Made by a program: the position numbers and the translations under genes. The notes beneath the pieces are model-generated. The model was not told where the DNA came from. It saw only the letters and a program-made list of their open reading frames with translations, and ran no database searches. Of a stretch of 46,714 nucleotides of DNA, positions 29,795 to 41,300 are shown in pieces. Location of the stretch: assembly GCA_049999805.1 (NCBI GenBank), contig JBNGIO010003086.1, positions 1 to 46,714 on the forward strand. The letters are read 5' to 3'. Each line of letters begins with the position of its first letter. Within the stretch, counting starts at the first letter, position 1. This DNA comes from Folioceros fuciformis (Eukaryota; Anthocerotophyta; Anthocerotopsida; Anthocerotales).

Positions 29795-32724
29795 ATGGCG
29801 AGGGAAATGGCAGTGCAACCCTTGGTTAAGCTTGCAATTGCTTGCCTCGTCGTGGCCCTTGGCCTGGCTTCACAAGCGTCTGCCACATCTTCGTATGAAG
29901 ACAAGGGCCCCTACGAGGTGGACAAGGGACGCAAGGGATCGCAACCCATCACCCACTACTACGACTGGAAGGTTAGTGTGTACTCCAGATCTAGATCGAA
30001 GTCCAGAACTCCTCCTGAACAACCAGCGGCTGCGATGGTCGTGAAACATGTTTGAATTGCGAGCTCACCAGCTCACCTCATGAATTCATGTTAGACTTAT
30101 CGTAAGATGGATATATCTGGCCGCAACGAAACTCATGAGTTCGAGTGGTGCATTCCCGCCAACAGGTGCAGTACGTGAATGTGACTCGGCTATGTCGTAC
30201 CAAGCCTCTCGTCACCATCAACGGCCTATTCCCCGGCCCTCCTGTCTACATTAGAGAGGACGACAGAGTTATCATCAAAGTGACCAACGAGGTTCCATAC
30301 AACGTCACGCTCCACTGGTACTGGGCCTTCCTCGCCACCTTTATACAACGCAACGCGTTTGGAGTTCAAGTCAGCGGAATCGTTCCTGAATTGAACTCCA
30401 CCGACTCCAGGAACTTCCAAGTTCCTGAATTGAGCCCCACGAGCTCCAGAAACTTCGGAGTTCCTGAATCCGATTTGAATTCGATTATTCTGGATGGATC
30501 CTGTCGGCTGAGGCTGACATTGCGCAAATTCCGTTACTGCAGGCACGGAGTAAAGCAAGTGCTACAGAACTGGCAAGATGGCCCGGCGTACATCACTCAG
30601 TGCCCGATCCAGACAGGAGATTCCTTCACTTACGACTTCGTCGTGGGCAGCAGTCAGCGGGGAACCCTTTGGTGAGTGCCACGACCGTTTTCTGTCATCC
30701 ACGATTATTTTGTCAACTCTCCCAGCTGGAATGCTTTTCTAAGATCTTCGTACTGCTATCGTGTGAACGTATGCACATGGCTACTAGATGGATCGTTTGA
30801 CAGTCTTAGCTTACATGGCTTCACGAATTTTTATTGCATCTTTCCCGGAAAAACCTACGCCGGCACCCGGCCCACATCATATTCGTCTGGAATTGCGTGC
30901 CTACTGTCAAACGTTGAGCAACACATTGATGTGGAATTCGTCTGCAGGTACCACGCTCACATCACATGGCTACGAGCCAGCCTTTACGGAGCCTTCATCG
31001 TCCTTCCCAAGAAGGGAGTTCCCTACCCATTTCCCAAACCCGATGGGGAGCAAGTTATCCTATTCGGTACGATCGTGGCTTCCGTCCATCGCCAGTTGTC
31101 GGATGCAATCTCTGTTTCCTTGAGCTTTACACTCATGCGAATTGTTCTTTATCCTGGCAGGAGAATGGTGGAACGCGAACTACGAAGACGTGGAAGCTGC
31201 AGCCATCAGAAGAGGCGCTGGTTACAACATCTCAGATGCCCTCTTGCTGAATGGCCAGCCCGGCAATGGCTACAACTGCTCATCTCAGGGTGCGTATCAA
31301 ATTCTACCCAATGGCATGGATGATCAGTGACATGATAGTTCTTGGAACACACCCGGGCTGTCTACTGATCAGAAGGAGGTTGTGGTGGATCATGGCAGAC
31401 ACCACGGTTGTCCAAGTGGAGTACGGAAAGACGTACCTGCTCCGACTGATCAACTCCGCGATGAACTTCGAGCAGTACTTCAGCATATACAACCACAACC
31501 TGACTGTGGTAGAAGCCGACGGCGAGTACACCAAGCAGCTGAAAGAGTCCGTGGTGCTGCTGACACCAGGCCAGTCATTGAACGTGTTGGTGAAAGCCAC
31601 TCAAGCAGGAGGAGGAAGGTTCTACATTGCGACCAGCGTGTGGTCCCCGGCTCCAGTGAGGTCCGTCCCCTTCCCCACCATATCGGCCACAGCCATTCTG
31701 GAGTACGTGAAGCCCAAGACCGATCCCAAAAAAATGTCACCCTCCCAGCTGCCCACCTTCCCTGCGTTCAACGACAGCGCGTGGGCCTTGGACTTCGACG
31801 AAAAGATCAAATCCTTGGCCAGCAAAGAGTTTCCCATCAGCGTGCCCAAGAACATCAGCCCAGACACTGACCTGCTGTTCACGGTGGGATACAACGTGCA
31901 ACCTTGCAATCCCACCGACGGCTGTGGGTTCAGCAACGGCACAGCCAAGCTGGTCACCAGCATTAACAACATCACATTCGAGGAGCCCAAGAGGTCCCTT
32001 CTTGAGGTAAAATGAGGCTTCTTCGGTCATTGTTACCCCTTTTTGCAAGCAACCGTTCTGAGACTCAGACTGATTTGATACGGTGCTGGTGCTTTGAACC
32101 CAACAGGCCTACTTCAACCATGTAAACAACATCTACTCATCGGACTTCCCCGATGACCCTCCCTTCATCTACAACTTCACAGGAACCGTTGTGCCCGCCA
32201 ACCGGCAAGGGCAGAGGGGGACCAGGCTAAACGTTATCCCATTCGGATCTGAGGTGCAGCTGGTATTCCAGAACACCAACTTGGTTTTCTTTGAGAGTCA
32301 TCCTTTCCATTTGCACGGCTTCAGCTTCTACATCGTGGGCTCTGGATTTGGTACCTTCAATGCCACCGAGGACCCCAAACATTTCAACCTCGTAGACCCA
32401 CCTCTCCGCAACACGGCTGCCGTCCCTGCTGGAGGATGGACTGCCGTACGTTGGAAAGCAGACAACCCCGGTACAAATTTACTCAACACTCTCATCAATT
32501 TCAATAACCTGGGCCTGACCTTGACCAATTTTTCACATCAGGACTGGTGTGCATTCTGTGCTCACAACAGCGTTGTTTGTGTAACTGCTGCAGGTGTCTG
32601 GTTCATGCATTGCCATCTCGAAATCCACACCTCGTGGGGCATGGCTATGGGCTTCATCGTGCAGAACGGGCAAGGGCCCCTCGAGACCCTGCCTCCTCCA
32701 CCTCCCGGCATGCCCAAGTGCTGA
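29795..32724 (+). CDS. LAC: Laccase (blue multicopper oxidase), secreted
   Basis: Extracellular p-diphenol:oxygen oxidoreductase that oxidises phenolics in the cell wall. Eight exons join in frame to 602 residues: 29795-29971, 30166-30317, 30543-30671, 30948-31066, 31161-31289, 31399-32006, 32107-32470 and 32594-32724. A hydrophobic signal peptide ([18 protein letters not shown]) begins it. All copper-binding motifs are present: [19 protein letters not shown] and [12 protein letters not shown]. The axial position of the type 1 copper is Met, where many plant laccases have Leu. Three cupredoxin domains are in order, and the end [11 protein letters not shown] is typical. Exon junctions in HW|HG and LW|YHAH follow the usual plant laccase intron positions. 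It faces a broken paralogue on the other strand. Confidence 0.93.
30382..30471 (+). repeat. 39-bp tandem repeat in laccase intron 2
   Basis: Two imperfect 39-bp units (30382-30420 and 30421-30459) both begin GTTCCTGAATTGA, and a partial third begins at 30460. They lie wholly inside the intron 30318-30542, so they do not affect the protein. Confidence 0.8.
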
Positions 32725-34130
32725 TCTGAGTTTCGCACCCAATTTATCCCGTATCACCTCTCGAGTTTTGGCCATGTCTTACATTCTTGCCCAGCTTGAC
32801 ATCTCATTCTTGTTGGGCTTGATATCTCATCAAACGGCTCAGTCCAAATTCAGACACACCTGAACAAGGCCCTGATTAGTCCTTCCTCACCCCAAGAGGG
32901 ACCTAAATGGTGTACCTTCTCTATTAGAAAAATTGCTTTGTGCTTTGTGTTTCTAGAAGCCTACTTTGCTCTAAGCAGCAAGTTGCCTCAAGGTGTTGGG
33001 ACATGCCCACTCATGGTGGGCTTCCAAAAATAAATTTATTTATATTTCTTTTATATTTCAAAGTGAGCGAAGCAGAAGTCTGACAGTCCAGTAAGCATGG
33101 ACTTCCCAGGTACTTCACAACTTAGACCATGATGAAGCGACGTGCTTGCACCAAAGAATAATTTCGTTTAGACACCAATTTAAATACTGGTCCCAGCAGG
33201 ATGATTATTGACGGCACTTTTACAAATGTGTCTATTCATGTCAAGGCTGGGAGCCCAGTTGAGGAGCACTTAGCCAAATGGAACAGCTCGTATGTGTGAT
33301 GGTTCTCAAGACACAACATCCCCCTTTCACATGGCTTATGGGTCGTGGACAGAATATCCTTTCACACGGTCCTTGGGTCATCGAGTGATTGCCACGCTGG
33401 CTGGCAAAATGTGAGCATCCACGACCCCAGCTTGGAATCAATGTGGTGTATATGGGAATTCGTACAAGAATCAGCGATATGTGGGTGGTGTCGCATGTCC
33501 GCCATAGACAAGGGGCAGATTACCAAGGGGGCCGTATCCATGCTGTCAGGTGAAGGCTACGGTGGTGCGCACGAGGTGTGCCTATCCAGACGTCACCGCA
33601 TGCACCAGACACTTGCAACAGTTGACAAACAGTTCACAGGTTACATATATTTGCTCCTGGAGAAGATGGGCATGAAGTGCAAGGGACGTGCTGGTGACGG
33701 TGAAGTTTGCATTTGATGTCGTGTTCAGCACTTTCTTGCACCAGAGTGAACTGCGCTGACAGCTTCAGCCCATCCGACAGTCCATCTAACAACCCATTCC
33801 AGCCCATAGAAAGGATGCCCAGAATCGCACCAAGAGACAGTGACCCCTTGAGGTCTCGGTTGCATTGAGAGTGGCGAATCCAGTCCCCAGGGTGGTAGTT
33901 AAAACGTTGGAAACAGAAGTTAAGGAATGGATGGCCATGATAGTCGTCTAATTGAGATAAATTTGTCCTGCCTTTGGCAAAACGGATGGGGACATGTTCA
34001 GGATGGCCCTGCTTTGTGTTCAAAAAAACTCGCAACTTCAGTCCAACCGAGGTGGTTACACCTCGGTTGGACTGAAGTTGGTCGGTCTCACTATGTTACA
34101 TTGAAAGGGAGGTACGGCTGGAGGAGGAGT
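32725..34130. other. Region between convergent laccase copies
   Basis: Holds the 3' flanks of the two laccase loci. I recognise no gene. Short open frames near 33345-33716 lack any known domain. A strong hairpin lies at 34033-34080. Confidence 0.45.
34033..34080. repeat. Perfect 22-bp inverted repeat (hairpin)
   Basis: Arms 34033-34054 and 34059-34080 are exact reverse complements around the 4-base loop GTTA. The left arm starts CAACTTCAGTCCAACCG. It lies about 50 bases past the stop codon of the broken minus-strand laccase, so it would be in its 3' UTR. The loop is too short for a normal miRNA precursor. It could be a foldback element or a 3'-end structure. Confidence 0.9.
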
Positions 34131-36170
34131 TTAGCACTTGGGCATGAAGGGAGGTGGACCTGGGAGAGTTTCCTCGGGTCCCTTTCCATCCTTGACGATG
34201 AATCCCATAGCCATACCCCACGAGGTGTGGATCTCGAGATGGCAATGCAAGAACCAGACACCTGATACACACACGACACACAGATGAGAACAAATGCTAA
34301 GGTGCCTAGGCTCGGGCGAATTTATCACACTGTCAAATGCTGTATACACAAATTACCTGGATTGTCAGCTTTGAAACGAATGGCACTCCATCCACCAGCA
34401 GGCACGGCGGCTGTGTTACGAAGAGGTGGATCCTTGAGGTTGAAGTCCTTGGAGTGCACTTTCTCATCAAAGGTTCCGAATCCAGAGCCCACAATAAAGA
34501 AGCTGAAGCCGTGAAGATGGAAGGGGTGGCTCGAGAAGAAGAGGGAGTTGGAATTTTGGAAAACCAGTTGCACGTTTGCTCCGAACTTGAGAACATTCAG
34601 TCTCGTCCCATTCTCACCCAGAAGGCTGGCCGGCTTCACCGGTCCAGTGAAATTGTACACGTTCTTGGGGGTATCTGGAAAGTCGGTGGCGAACACCTTT
34701 TTCTCCCTGAGGTAGTAAGCCTGTAGCACAGCCATCCAGTTAGAGATGCACTGCATCTGAAGGTGGGAGTCAAGTTTGGGACAGAGGACAAAGGGAAAAC
34801 ACTCGCCTCCAGAAGAGATCTGGTTGGGGCAACAAAAGTGATGTTGTTGATGCTGGTTCTGATCCTGAAATCTCCGCCTGGTGTAACTCTACCGCATCCT
34901 TCCCCAGGTTTGCACGCCTCAAGATTATAGCCGACGGTGAATATCTGGTGTTCGTCCAACTTCTTGGGCACCGAGATAGGGAACTGCTTGTTGGCCAGAG
35001 ACCTGATCCTGTCATCGAAATCGAAAGCGAACTGACTGTCGTTGAAGGCAGGAAACGTGGGCAACGCAGACCTCTTCTGCTTGCCATGCTTGGGCTTGGG
35101 CTTCACGTACTCCAAGATGGCGGTGGCAGGCGTAGTAGGGAAAGGGACGGAACTGATCGGGGCAGAAGACCACACGCTGGTGGCGATGTAATACTCCCCT
35201 CCCCGTTTCTGCGTCAAAAATAAAGCTGATGAAGACAAGCGTCTCTTCGGCGTCAGGCTTGGGGAAAGGGTACGGGACGCCCTTCTTGGGATAAACGATG
35301 AAGGCGCCGTAGAGCGTGGCTCTGAGCCAGGTGATGTGAGCATGATACCTGCGATTCGTACGGAGGATAGGAATTGAGCACTGCTTCAGAGCGAGTCCGG
35401 CTACGCAGCAACCAAAGTTCGGTCGTGAAGCCGAGGGAGTCGAGATAGCGCGGTTGACACAAACTCACCACACGGTTCCCCGCTGGCTGTGATCCACCGT
35501 GAATCGGTAGGTGAAGGATTCACCGGGCTGGATGGGGCACATTGTCACATACGCGGGTCCGTCCTGCCAGTTCTGAAGCACCATCTTTAGGCCGTGCCTG
35601 CAGACACAATACAATGTCATCGCCGTTATTTGGCATGGGCGATTGATGTGCGCGACAAGAATTTTGTTCTCATCTCATCTCCAAAAAGTCTGGAAGGGAG
35701 GATTCCGATATGCAGGATTCTGCAGGGTATACCAGTGGAGTGTGACATTGTGCTCTACGCGATTGGTGACCTTTATGACCACGGTGTCATCTTCTCGGAT
35801 GTGGACAGTAGGTCCTGGTAACTCATTGTTGATGGTAACGATCGTCTTGGACTCGCAGAGTCTTGTGACATCGGTATTCACGATCTGCAACCCACACAAA
35901 CCAATTTCCAATTAGAGCCCAAAAGACTGCAATGTGTGAATGCATACGCCCGGCACCCGATCGCAATCCCCATACCGATCCCGATCCCGGGCGCGTCGCC
36001 AGGCCCATGGTTCATGTAAGCACCTTCCAATCGTAGTAATGCGTGATGGGCTCGCTGCCCTTTCGTCCCTTATCTAGATCATAAGGCTTTTCGTTCTAGT
36101 ACGTGATGTTGGCCGCCACGCTGGTGGACAGGAACACCAGGGCCAGCAGAAGAGCGGCCACCTGGGCCAT
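34131..36170 (-). pseudogene. Broken laccase paralogue
   Basis: Paralogue of the plus-strand laccase with the same intron plan: 36024-36170, 35733-35884, 35469-35598, about 35230-35348, then about 34807-35229, 34357-34720 and 34131-34261. It keeps the signal peptide, HW|HG, WYHAH, HPFHLHG and [12 protein letters not shown], but has at least three lesions. A TAG codon (36096-36098) follows the signal peptide, in the context NITY-stop-NEKPYD. Near 35230 the sequence jumps from [13 protein letters not shown] straight to the [11 protein letters not shown] block, removing about 115 residues of the middle (compared with the intact copy) and shifting the frame. The donor after the TRSLLE block is GCGAGT, where the intact copy has GT. 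It is probably non-functional, or at most expressed as a truncated transcript. Confidence 0.85.
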
Positions 36171-36353
36171 TGAGGTGGTTGCTTCGTGGTTGTTTCCACT
36201 ACATTGTCTCCTCTTGTTGCCTGAAAACAACGGTCATGATCTAACCACTAGTGTTTGCAAGTCAAGTGTCATGCCTTAGGGTAAGGCCAATGCTAGTAAA
36301 GTGGAGACCCCTGTGGTTGCACACATGCCACATCAAGACACTTGTTACAAAAA
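36171..36353. promoter_or_regulatory. Upstream flank of the broken laccase
   Basis: Former promoter side of the minus-strand laccase copy. No specific element is recognised. Confidence 0.3.
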
Positions 36354-36597
36354 CTATGATAGACTAGGGAAGCACTTGTTGCCTCTGCCAAATCAGCATG
36401 TTGAGTAGTAATATAGCATGCAGCCTCTACGACAATCTTTGCGCCTCTTCTACACTAATCTCATCCACGAGCAAGCTATGATAGACTAGGGAAGTACTTG
36501 TCACCTCTACCAAATCAGCATGTTGAACAGCTATGTTGCATGCGGACTCTATGTCAATCTTCATGCCTCTTCTAAACTAATCATGTCCATGAGTAAG
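36354..36597 (+). repeat. 122-bp tandem duplication, two units
   Basis: Units 36354-36475 and 36476-36597 both begin CTATGATAGACTAGGGAAG and share AAATCAGCATGTTGA in the middle, with scattered substitutions. The exact period of 122 and lack of indels point to a single tandem duplication followed by divergence. No coding function is seen. Confidence 0.85.
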
Positions 36598-36969
36598 CAT
36601 TTTTGGTAATGGTGCCTAGGGAGCTTTGGTTTTTGGTCACCGAACAAGGGGCAGACCATGACAAGCAACACCAAATCAAGAACACCATTGAAGAAGGAGG
36701 TTTCCTTACTCATAATTATCTTAGCAGTTACTTGGCCAAAGAATGAATAGACAAATTGTCTATTCGCACTTCCAATGCCCACATGAAACCTACTTTAAAA
36801 CACGCTTACATACCTTGTTTCTTCTTATCAGACTCGGCTCTTATGTTCCTTTTCAGGTAGTCACAAGTTGTGCATAGCGAAAGCCTATTGGTCTTCAGAA
36901 TTCGCACTTTGTGGAAATGTGAAGCCCTCAATTGACAGAAATAAGAGTAACACACACTGTACTGTTCCG

Positions 36970-37905
36970 CTCATTGCATTTGCCCCTTGTACTCCAAAAA
37001 CATTTCCTCTTTTGTGTACGAGTCTAGAAGATGATACACTTCAATGTTCGGCATGTGTTCTACTAGTAGCAAAAATAATTGATCTGTCTCAACACATGTG
37101 GCCATAGCGTGGTCTTGGGTGCGCTTCTCTGCACAGATAGAGCCCACCCACACAATGTTATCCAAAGCTCTTTCTTTCGCCGCCTCGTGCCTATTCGCAC
37201 CGATACAAAAAGCTCATCTAAAGGCGTCCGAACAACAGCATATCTTTGCAGATCCAATCAAAAAAGTCTCCGCTGTAGAGCGTCCATCTGTAGCACGATT
37301 GACATCGAACAAGGTGTGCAAAAACATTTCTTACTCTGTCCTGCACATGTTAGAAACCAGTACCTCAAATCCCGAAAGCCTGGTTTACCTAAGGATCTAA
37401 GACACTACTTACCACAACATATCCTACAGTAATCTGTAGAAATACGGATCTCAGAGCACTTTGCGTCAGGTACAGTTGAGATTTTTTTCTTTCGACTGCG
37501 TCGATGATCTCCAGGAGCTTTAATCAGAGATTTGGATGATGGTTTTAGATTGTATGCTCTTTGCACCGTTGTGCCAATCATCCTGCCAGCTTCTTCGGAC
37601 AACGCATCCGCTCCTTCACCTTTGGCATGGAATCACTCCCCACTTGATGTTCCTGGTACCCAACTTCCACTCGCATGTACTTCCACATCTAGATTAACAA
37701 CGTTAGTGTGCAAGATTGTGCCCTCCGCATTCCGCTTGATAGGTGTTGTTTTCCGGATCGCTGGCCTGAAAGGAGATTGTAAGCGCAATGGGCTTGTTGA
37801 AGTATGGATGTCGTCGAGAAGACTAAGGCGAATAGGCGAAGCTTGGAAGTCGATGTCGGTACCTTCTGAATCATCGACTACAAAGCATCATGACGCGAAC
37901 AGAAA
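36970..37905 (-). pseudogene. Unrecognised decayed coding sequence (weakly Ulp1-like)
   Basis: Minus-strand DNA shows a protein-like, nearly open stretch. From about 37880 it reads DSEGTDIDFQASPIRLSLLD and continues with only one TGA to about 37405, including a basic run (RRSRKKK). After a frame change comes ERALDNIVWVGSICAEKR and then LFLLLVEHMPNIEVYHLLDS. The last block resembles the HWxLLV...VYxLDS core of Ulp1-type (C48) cysteine proteases often carried by plant transposons, but the His position is not conserved and the Cys region is missing. The assignment is tentative. Confidence 0.35.
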
Positions 37906-38377
37906 ACTCTAACATAGACTTCCAACTAGAACACACGAATGCCCTTCGCAAACCGAATTCCTCGCCTACCCTAAGAGTTGAACTCCACTGTTGTCATCGC
38001 CACCATCTCATGTGAGGAAGAAGCCTACCAATCCATGCCAATGTCTCAAGGATTGCTCGCAATGACCTTTCTTACAAGATGCAAGCTAATGTCACTCAGA
38101 GTTTGATTGAAGACAGGGTTACATTGGCATAATTAAGCCGCCACTTGAATATGAACGTTTGATCACATAACAAATAGCTGTTGTTGGTCTTAAATGGCGC
38201 CTACAATCGTTGTTGTGGCATAAATGCTGGAGATGTAGTTCAAACACCCTTGCTATTTCAGGAAACAGAAAGACTTCAAATCTCATTGTTCATTGCTTAA
38301 GACATCATTCTCTCCTTCTAGATCAGACCAGTTGTTTTCAAGTTCCATCGTTCACAGGCTCTCCAGCGCAATCGAAG
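37906..38377. other. Spacer between two decayed, divergent coding remnants
   Basis: About 0.5 kb with no convincing gene. It would hold the promoters of the minus-strand remnant and the plus-strand ParB/methyltransferase-like gene. Confidence 0.4.
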
Positions 38378-41300
38378 ATGGCAGTTGACCGGCGGAGCAA
38401 CAAGCAGCTGAATGCGGCCATTAACTTGCAAGCATTGGAGGCACCACCAAGGTTGAAGAAACCACGATAGGGTGCGAAAGCTTCAGCTCGCGCTGCTTCT
38501 GGCCCATTCGTGGAAAGAGATAGCCATCGGCGACCAGCGATCACAATAGGGGATGTTACACCACAGCCACCAATTATTACACTGAGAAGAGACAATTCCG
38601 CCGGGAGCGTCCGTGCCTCGAACAACAAAGCTAGTGAAGTTCATATTAACCATGTTCATGTTCATGTGACTCAAGGTGGTAGCACGGGTGGTAGCCAAAA
38701 CCGCAACATTCCAAATGCATACAACTTTGTTGAGCGTTAAAAGGTAAAAAAGCTTGAAGACACGCTTGCCAAAAGATTCAACACAGACAAAGAGTGGTTT
38801 TTAGTCATAGTAGAGGTGCCAGAAGACTGCAATTCGCCTTGGGTGTTGCTGGTGGCTATGTGGGTTAACGGTTTCCAAGGCTTGCAGGACGATGAGGCAG
38901 GGAGGCCCGGATGGATTCTGTGTGCATCTATTGACGGCGTGGAAGAGGAAACCCATGTCAATTTCATATGCAAGCGGCACCCACCAAGCCATATCACCGA
39001 TGACTAAAGCCACAGCCTCATTGTAGTCAATGTCGCGAAAGCTGTGCCACAGCGCTACGAACCGGTGTGGCTAAAAACCGCTTTAAAAGATTGCTTGGAA
39101 GTGGAAGATGTTAGTATTTATTTATTGTAATGTCGGTTTATGTTTATAAACCCAGCATTAGGTAACCCTAAAATTTCCATAACATGTTCCCTACAGGGAG
39201 GCGAACAGTTCTGTTGGACTATCTTGCATTGTGTTGCTGATTGCGTTCTGAAGAATCATGTGTTAGCATCCAGAATCGCAGGAGAGCGCCAAAGGGTTTC
39301 AATCCAAGCAGAGTTCGGCCCCATCTCATCAAGGCCAAAGGAGAGGGTTGAGAGACCGGTGGAAATGCCGCTCATGCAGCTAGAGCTTTCAGAAGATGAC
39401 ATCCCTAACCCCAGAATAGCTAAGCGGTGAGGAGGAGAAAGAGATGGGAGAGTATTCCTCCACGGAAGACAGCTTGAATGAAGCCGTAGATGCGGCACGA
39501 GGCTTAGGAGAGGAGGAAGATGGTGAAGAAGATTCACTAATAGAGATATCCCCATCTCGAAAGAAACTGAAGACGGCGCACCGGGCTACTGGCGCCCCTG
39601 TGCAACGGAAGAGGAAGGTTGCAACTACCTCTCCCTCGAAGATGCGGAAGAGAAACACAGGTTATTGTTATATACTCACCCGTTGTTCTTTCTGTTCTCT
39701 TGTGTGAAGAAACTGTTATCTTGGGATGCCACAGACGCTGACATCTTGCCTAACAATGAGAACTGTTTCAGTGGCAGCTACTTCACCGCAGAAGAGGAAG
39801 AACAGGATGGCAGGTCCTGTAAGTGAAGGAGCTGCTCAGCGTAAGCAGAGGCGGAAGGCCCAAGGTCCTACTTGCGAAGAGGAGCCGCCACGGACAGTGG
39901 AGACAGACGCAGAAAGAATGGAGAGAGTTGCGCAAGATGAAAATTATTTGAATGCAGTTCGCAGAAAAGCCCATGCCAAACGGATTCGATCAACAACGTT
40001 TGATCTACATGTCGACATCCTGCATCCGGCCAGTTACATTACAGCAGATGCATAGATACGGGAGGTAGATGAAGCGTGGATGAAGTGCCTGGTCAGGCAG
40101 ATGCATTCAAGGTCAGTGAAGGAAGCATTTTGCCTCTCCTTTGCATGATAGATCCCAAACAGGCTTCTAAGAAAGAAAATGTTTCACTGGACAAGATCAC
40201 AGTGCAACAGTACCAGATGGGAGTGCTTGGAGGAAACCACTGCTTCGCAGCTATTCAGAAGCTGCACTAGATGTACCTAGCTGAGGACAAGTACGAATGG
40301 ATGGAGGGGCATGTTTATGCAAGACTGACAGATGAGAAAATGCGAGTCCTCGCAGTGAATCATAATGTGTATGCAGATAAGTGAAAGAGAATGGGCTGCA
40401 TTGAGCAAGTTCGGTATATCCACGACGAGCTGGATATCTTCCATAGGAAACATGGCTTGGATGAGAAGCCCCCTGTGAAGTGGAAGTTCAATCTCTATAG
40501 GTTGCTCGGGATGACAGATGAAGCAGGTGACCCTCGAGACACTGACTGGGTGCAGAAGATGGTAGACAGGTAGACATTACCATATCGGGTGGCCAAGTGT
40601 AGTGGGATTCTATGGGAGAACGAGACATGATATCAAAATGTGGGAGAAGAGTGAGCTTCCTGCATAGATAGCAGGAGGAAGCTCTGGGACAAAGAAGCGC
40701 GCAAAAGCAAAGAGGAAACCTGGGGAAGCTGGACTCGCTTCTAGTAGTACGCCAATGGTAGACGAGTCTTCGAAGAAGGTTGCAGCAATGCAGGGCAGGC
40801 CTTGGAGGGCTTTTCAAGGAGTCTCGGCAGGTGTTAAAGGCAAAGAGATGCTTATTGCGGTGACACAAAAGGTTAACCAGGGGAAGCTGCACCTCAAGGA
40901 CATGGACACAGAGGTGGGCAAGAGGAAACGAATCCATCTCATCCAACATGCTTTCAAGATGGTTTTGAAGTGCGCAACGTTTGAGGAAGCGAAAGTGTTG
41001 TATCCCAAGCATACGGAAAATGCACATCTCCTCAGATTCCATACCGCATTCGCAAAAGTGGTAAGCTTTCTTTCAGATCCCTTAGGTTTTTTTCAGCATG
41101 CTGGTTGAACTGCGCCATAGACGGGCGTACTCTAACTAATTTCTCTTGCACACGCTACCCAGCGCGTTCCGGAAAATGGCTGGAGTGCGCCGGTAGACCA
41201 GTGCACTCCAGCCAGACATCCACTCTTCTACAATTGTTACGGTTTTCCTTACACAATGGCTGGAGTGCGCCGGTAGACCAGCGCACCCTAGCCATTTTCT

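Noticed and set aside
33345-33716. Small gene between the laccases
   Set aside because: A 123-codon open frame with no recognisable domain, no splice context and odd composition; likely chance.
34033-34080. miRNA precursor
   Set aside because: The stem length is right for a small RNA but the 4-base loop and perfect pairing with no flanking stem do not fit a plant miRNA precursor.
38468-40667. Stop codon reassignment (TAG as Gln) to explain the ParB/methyltransferase-like frame
   Set aside because: Clearly intact nuclear genes in the same window (FKBP62-like, RPS9) terminate with TAG at the expected C-termini, and TAA and TGA stops plus frameshifts also break the frame. Decay is simpler.
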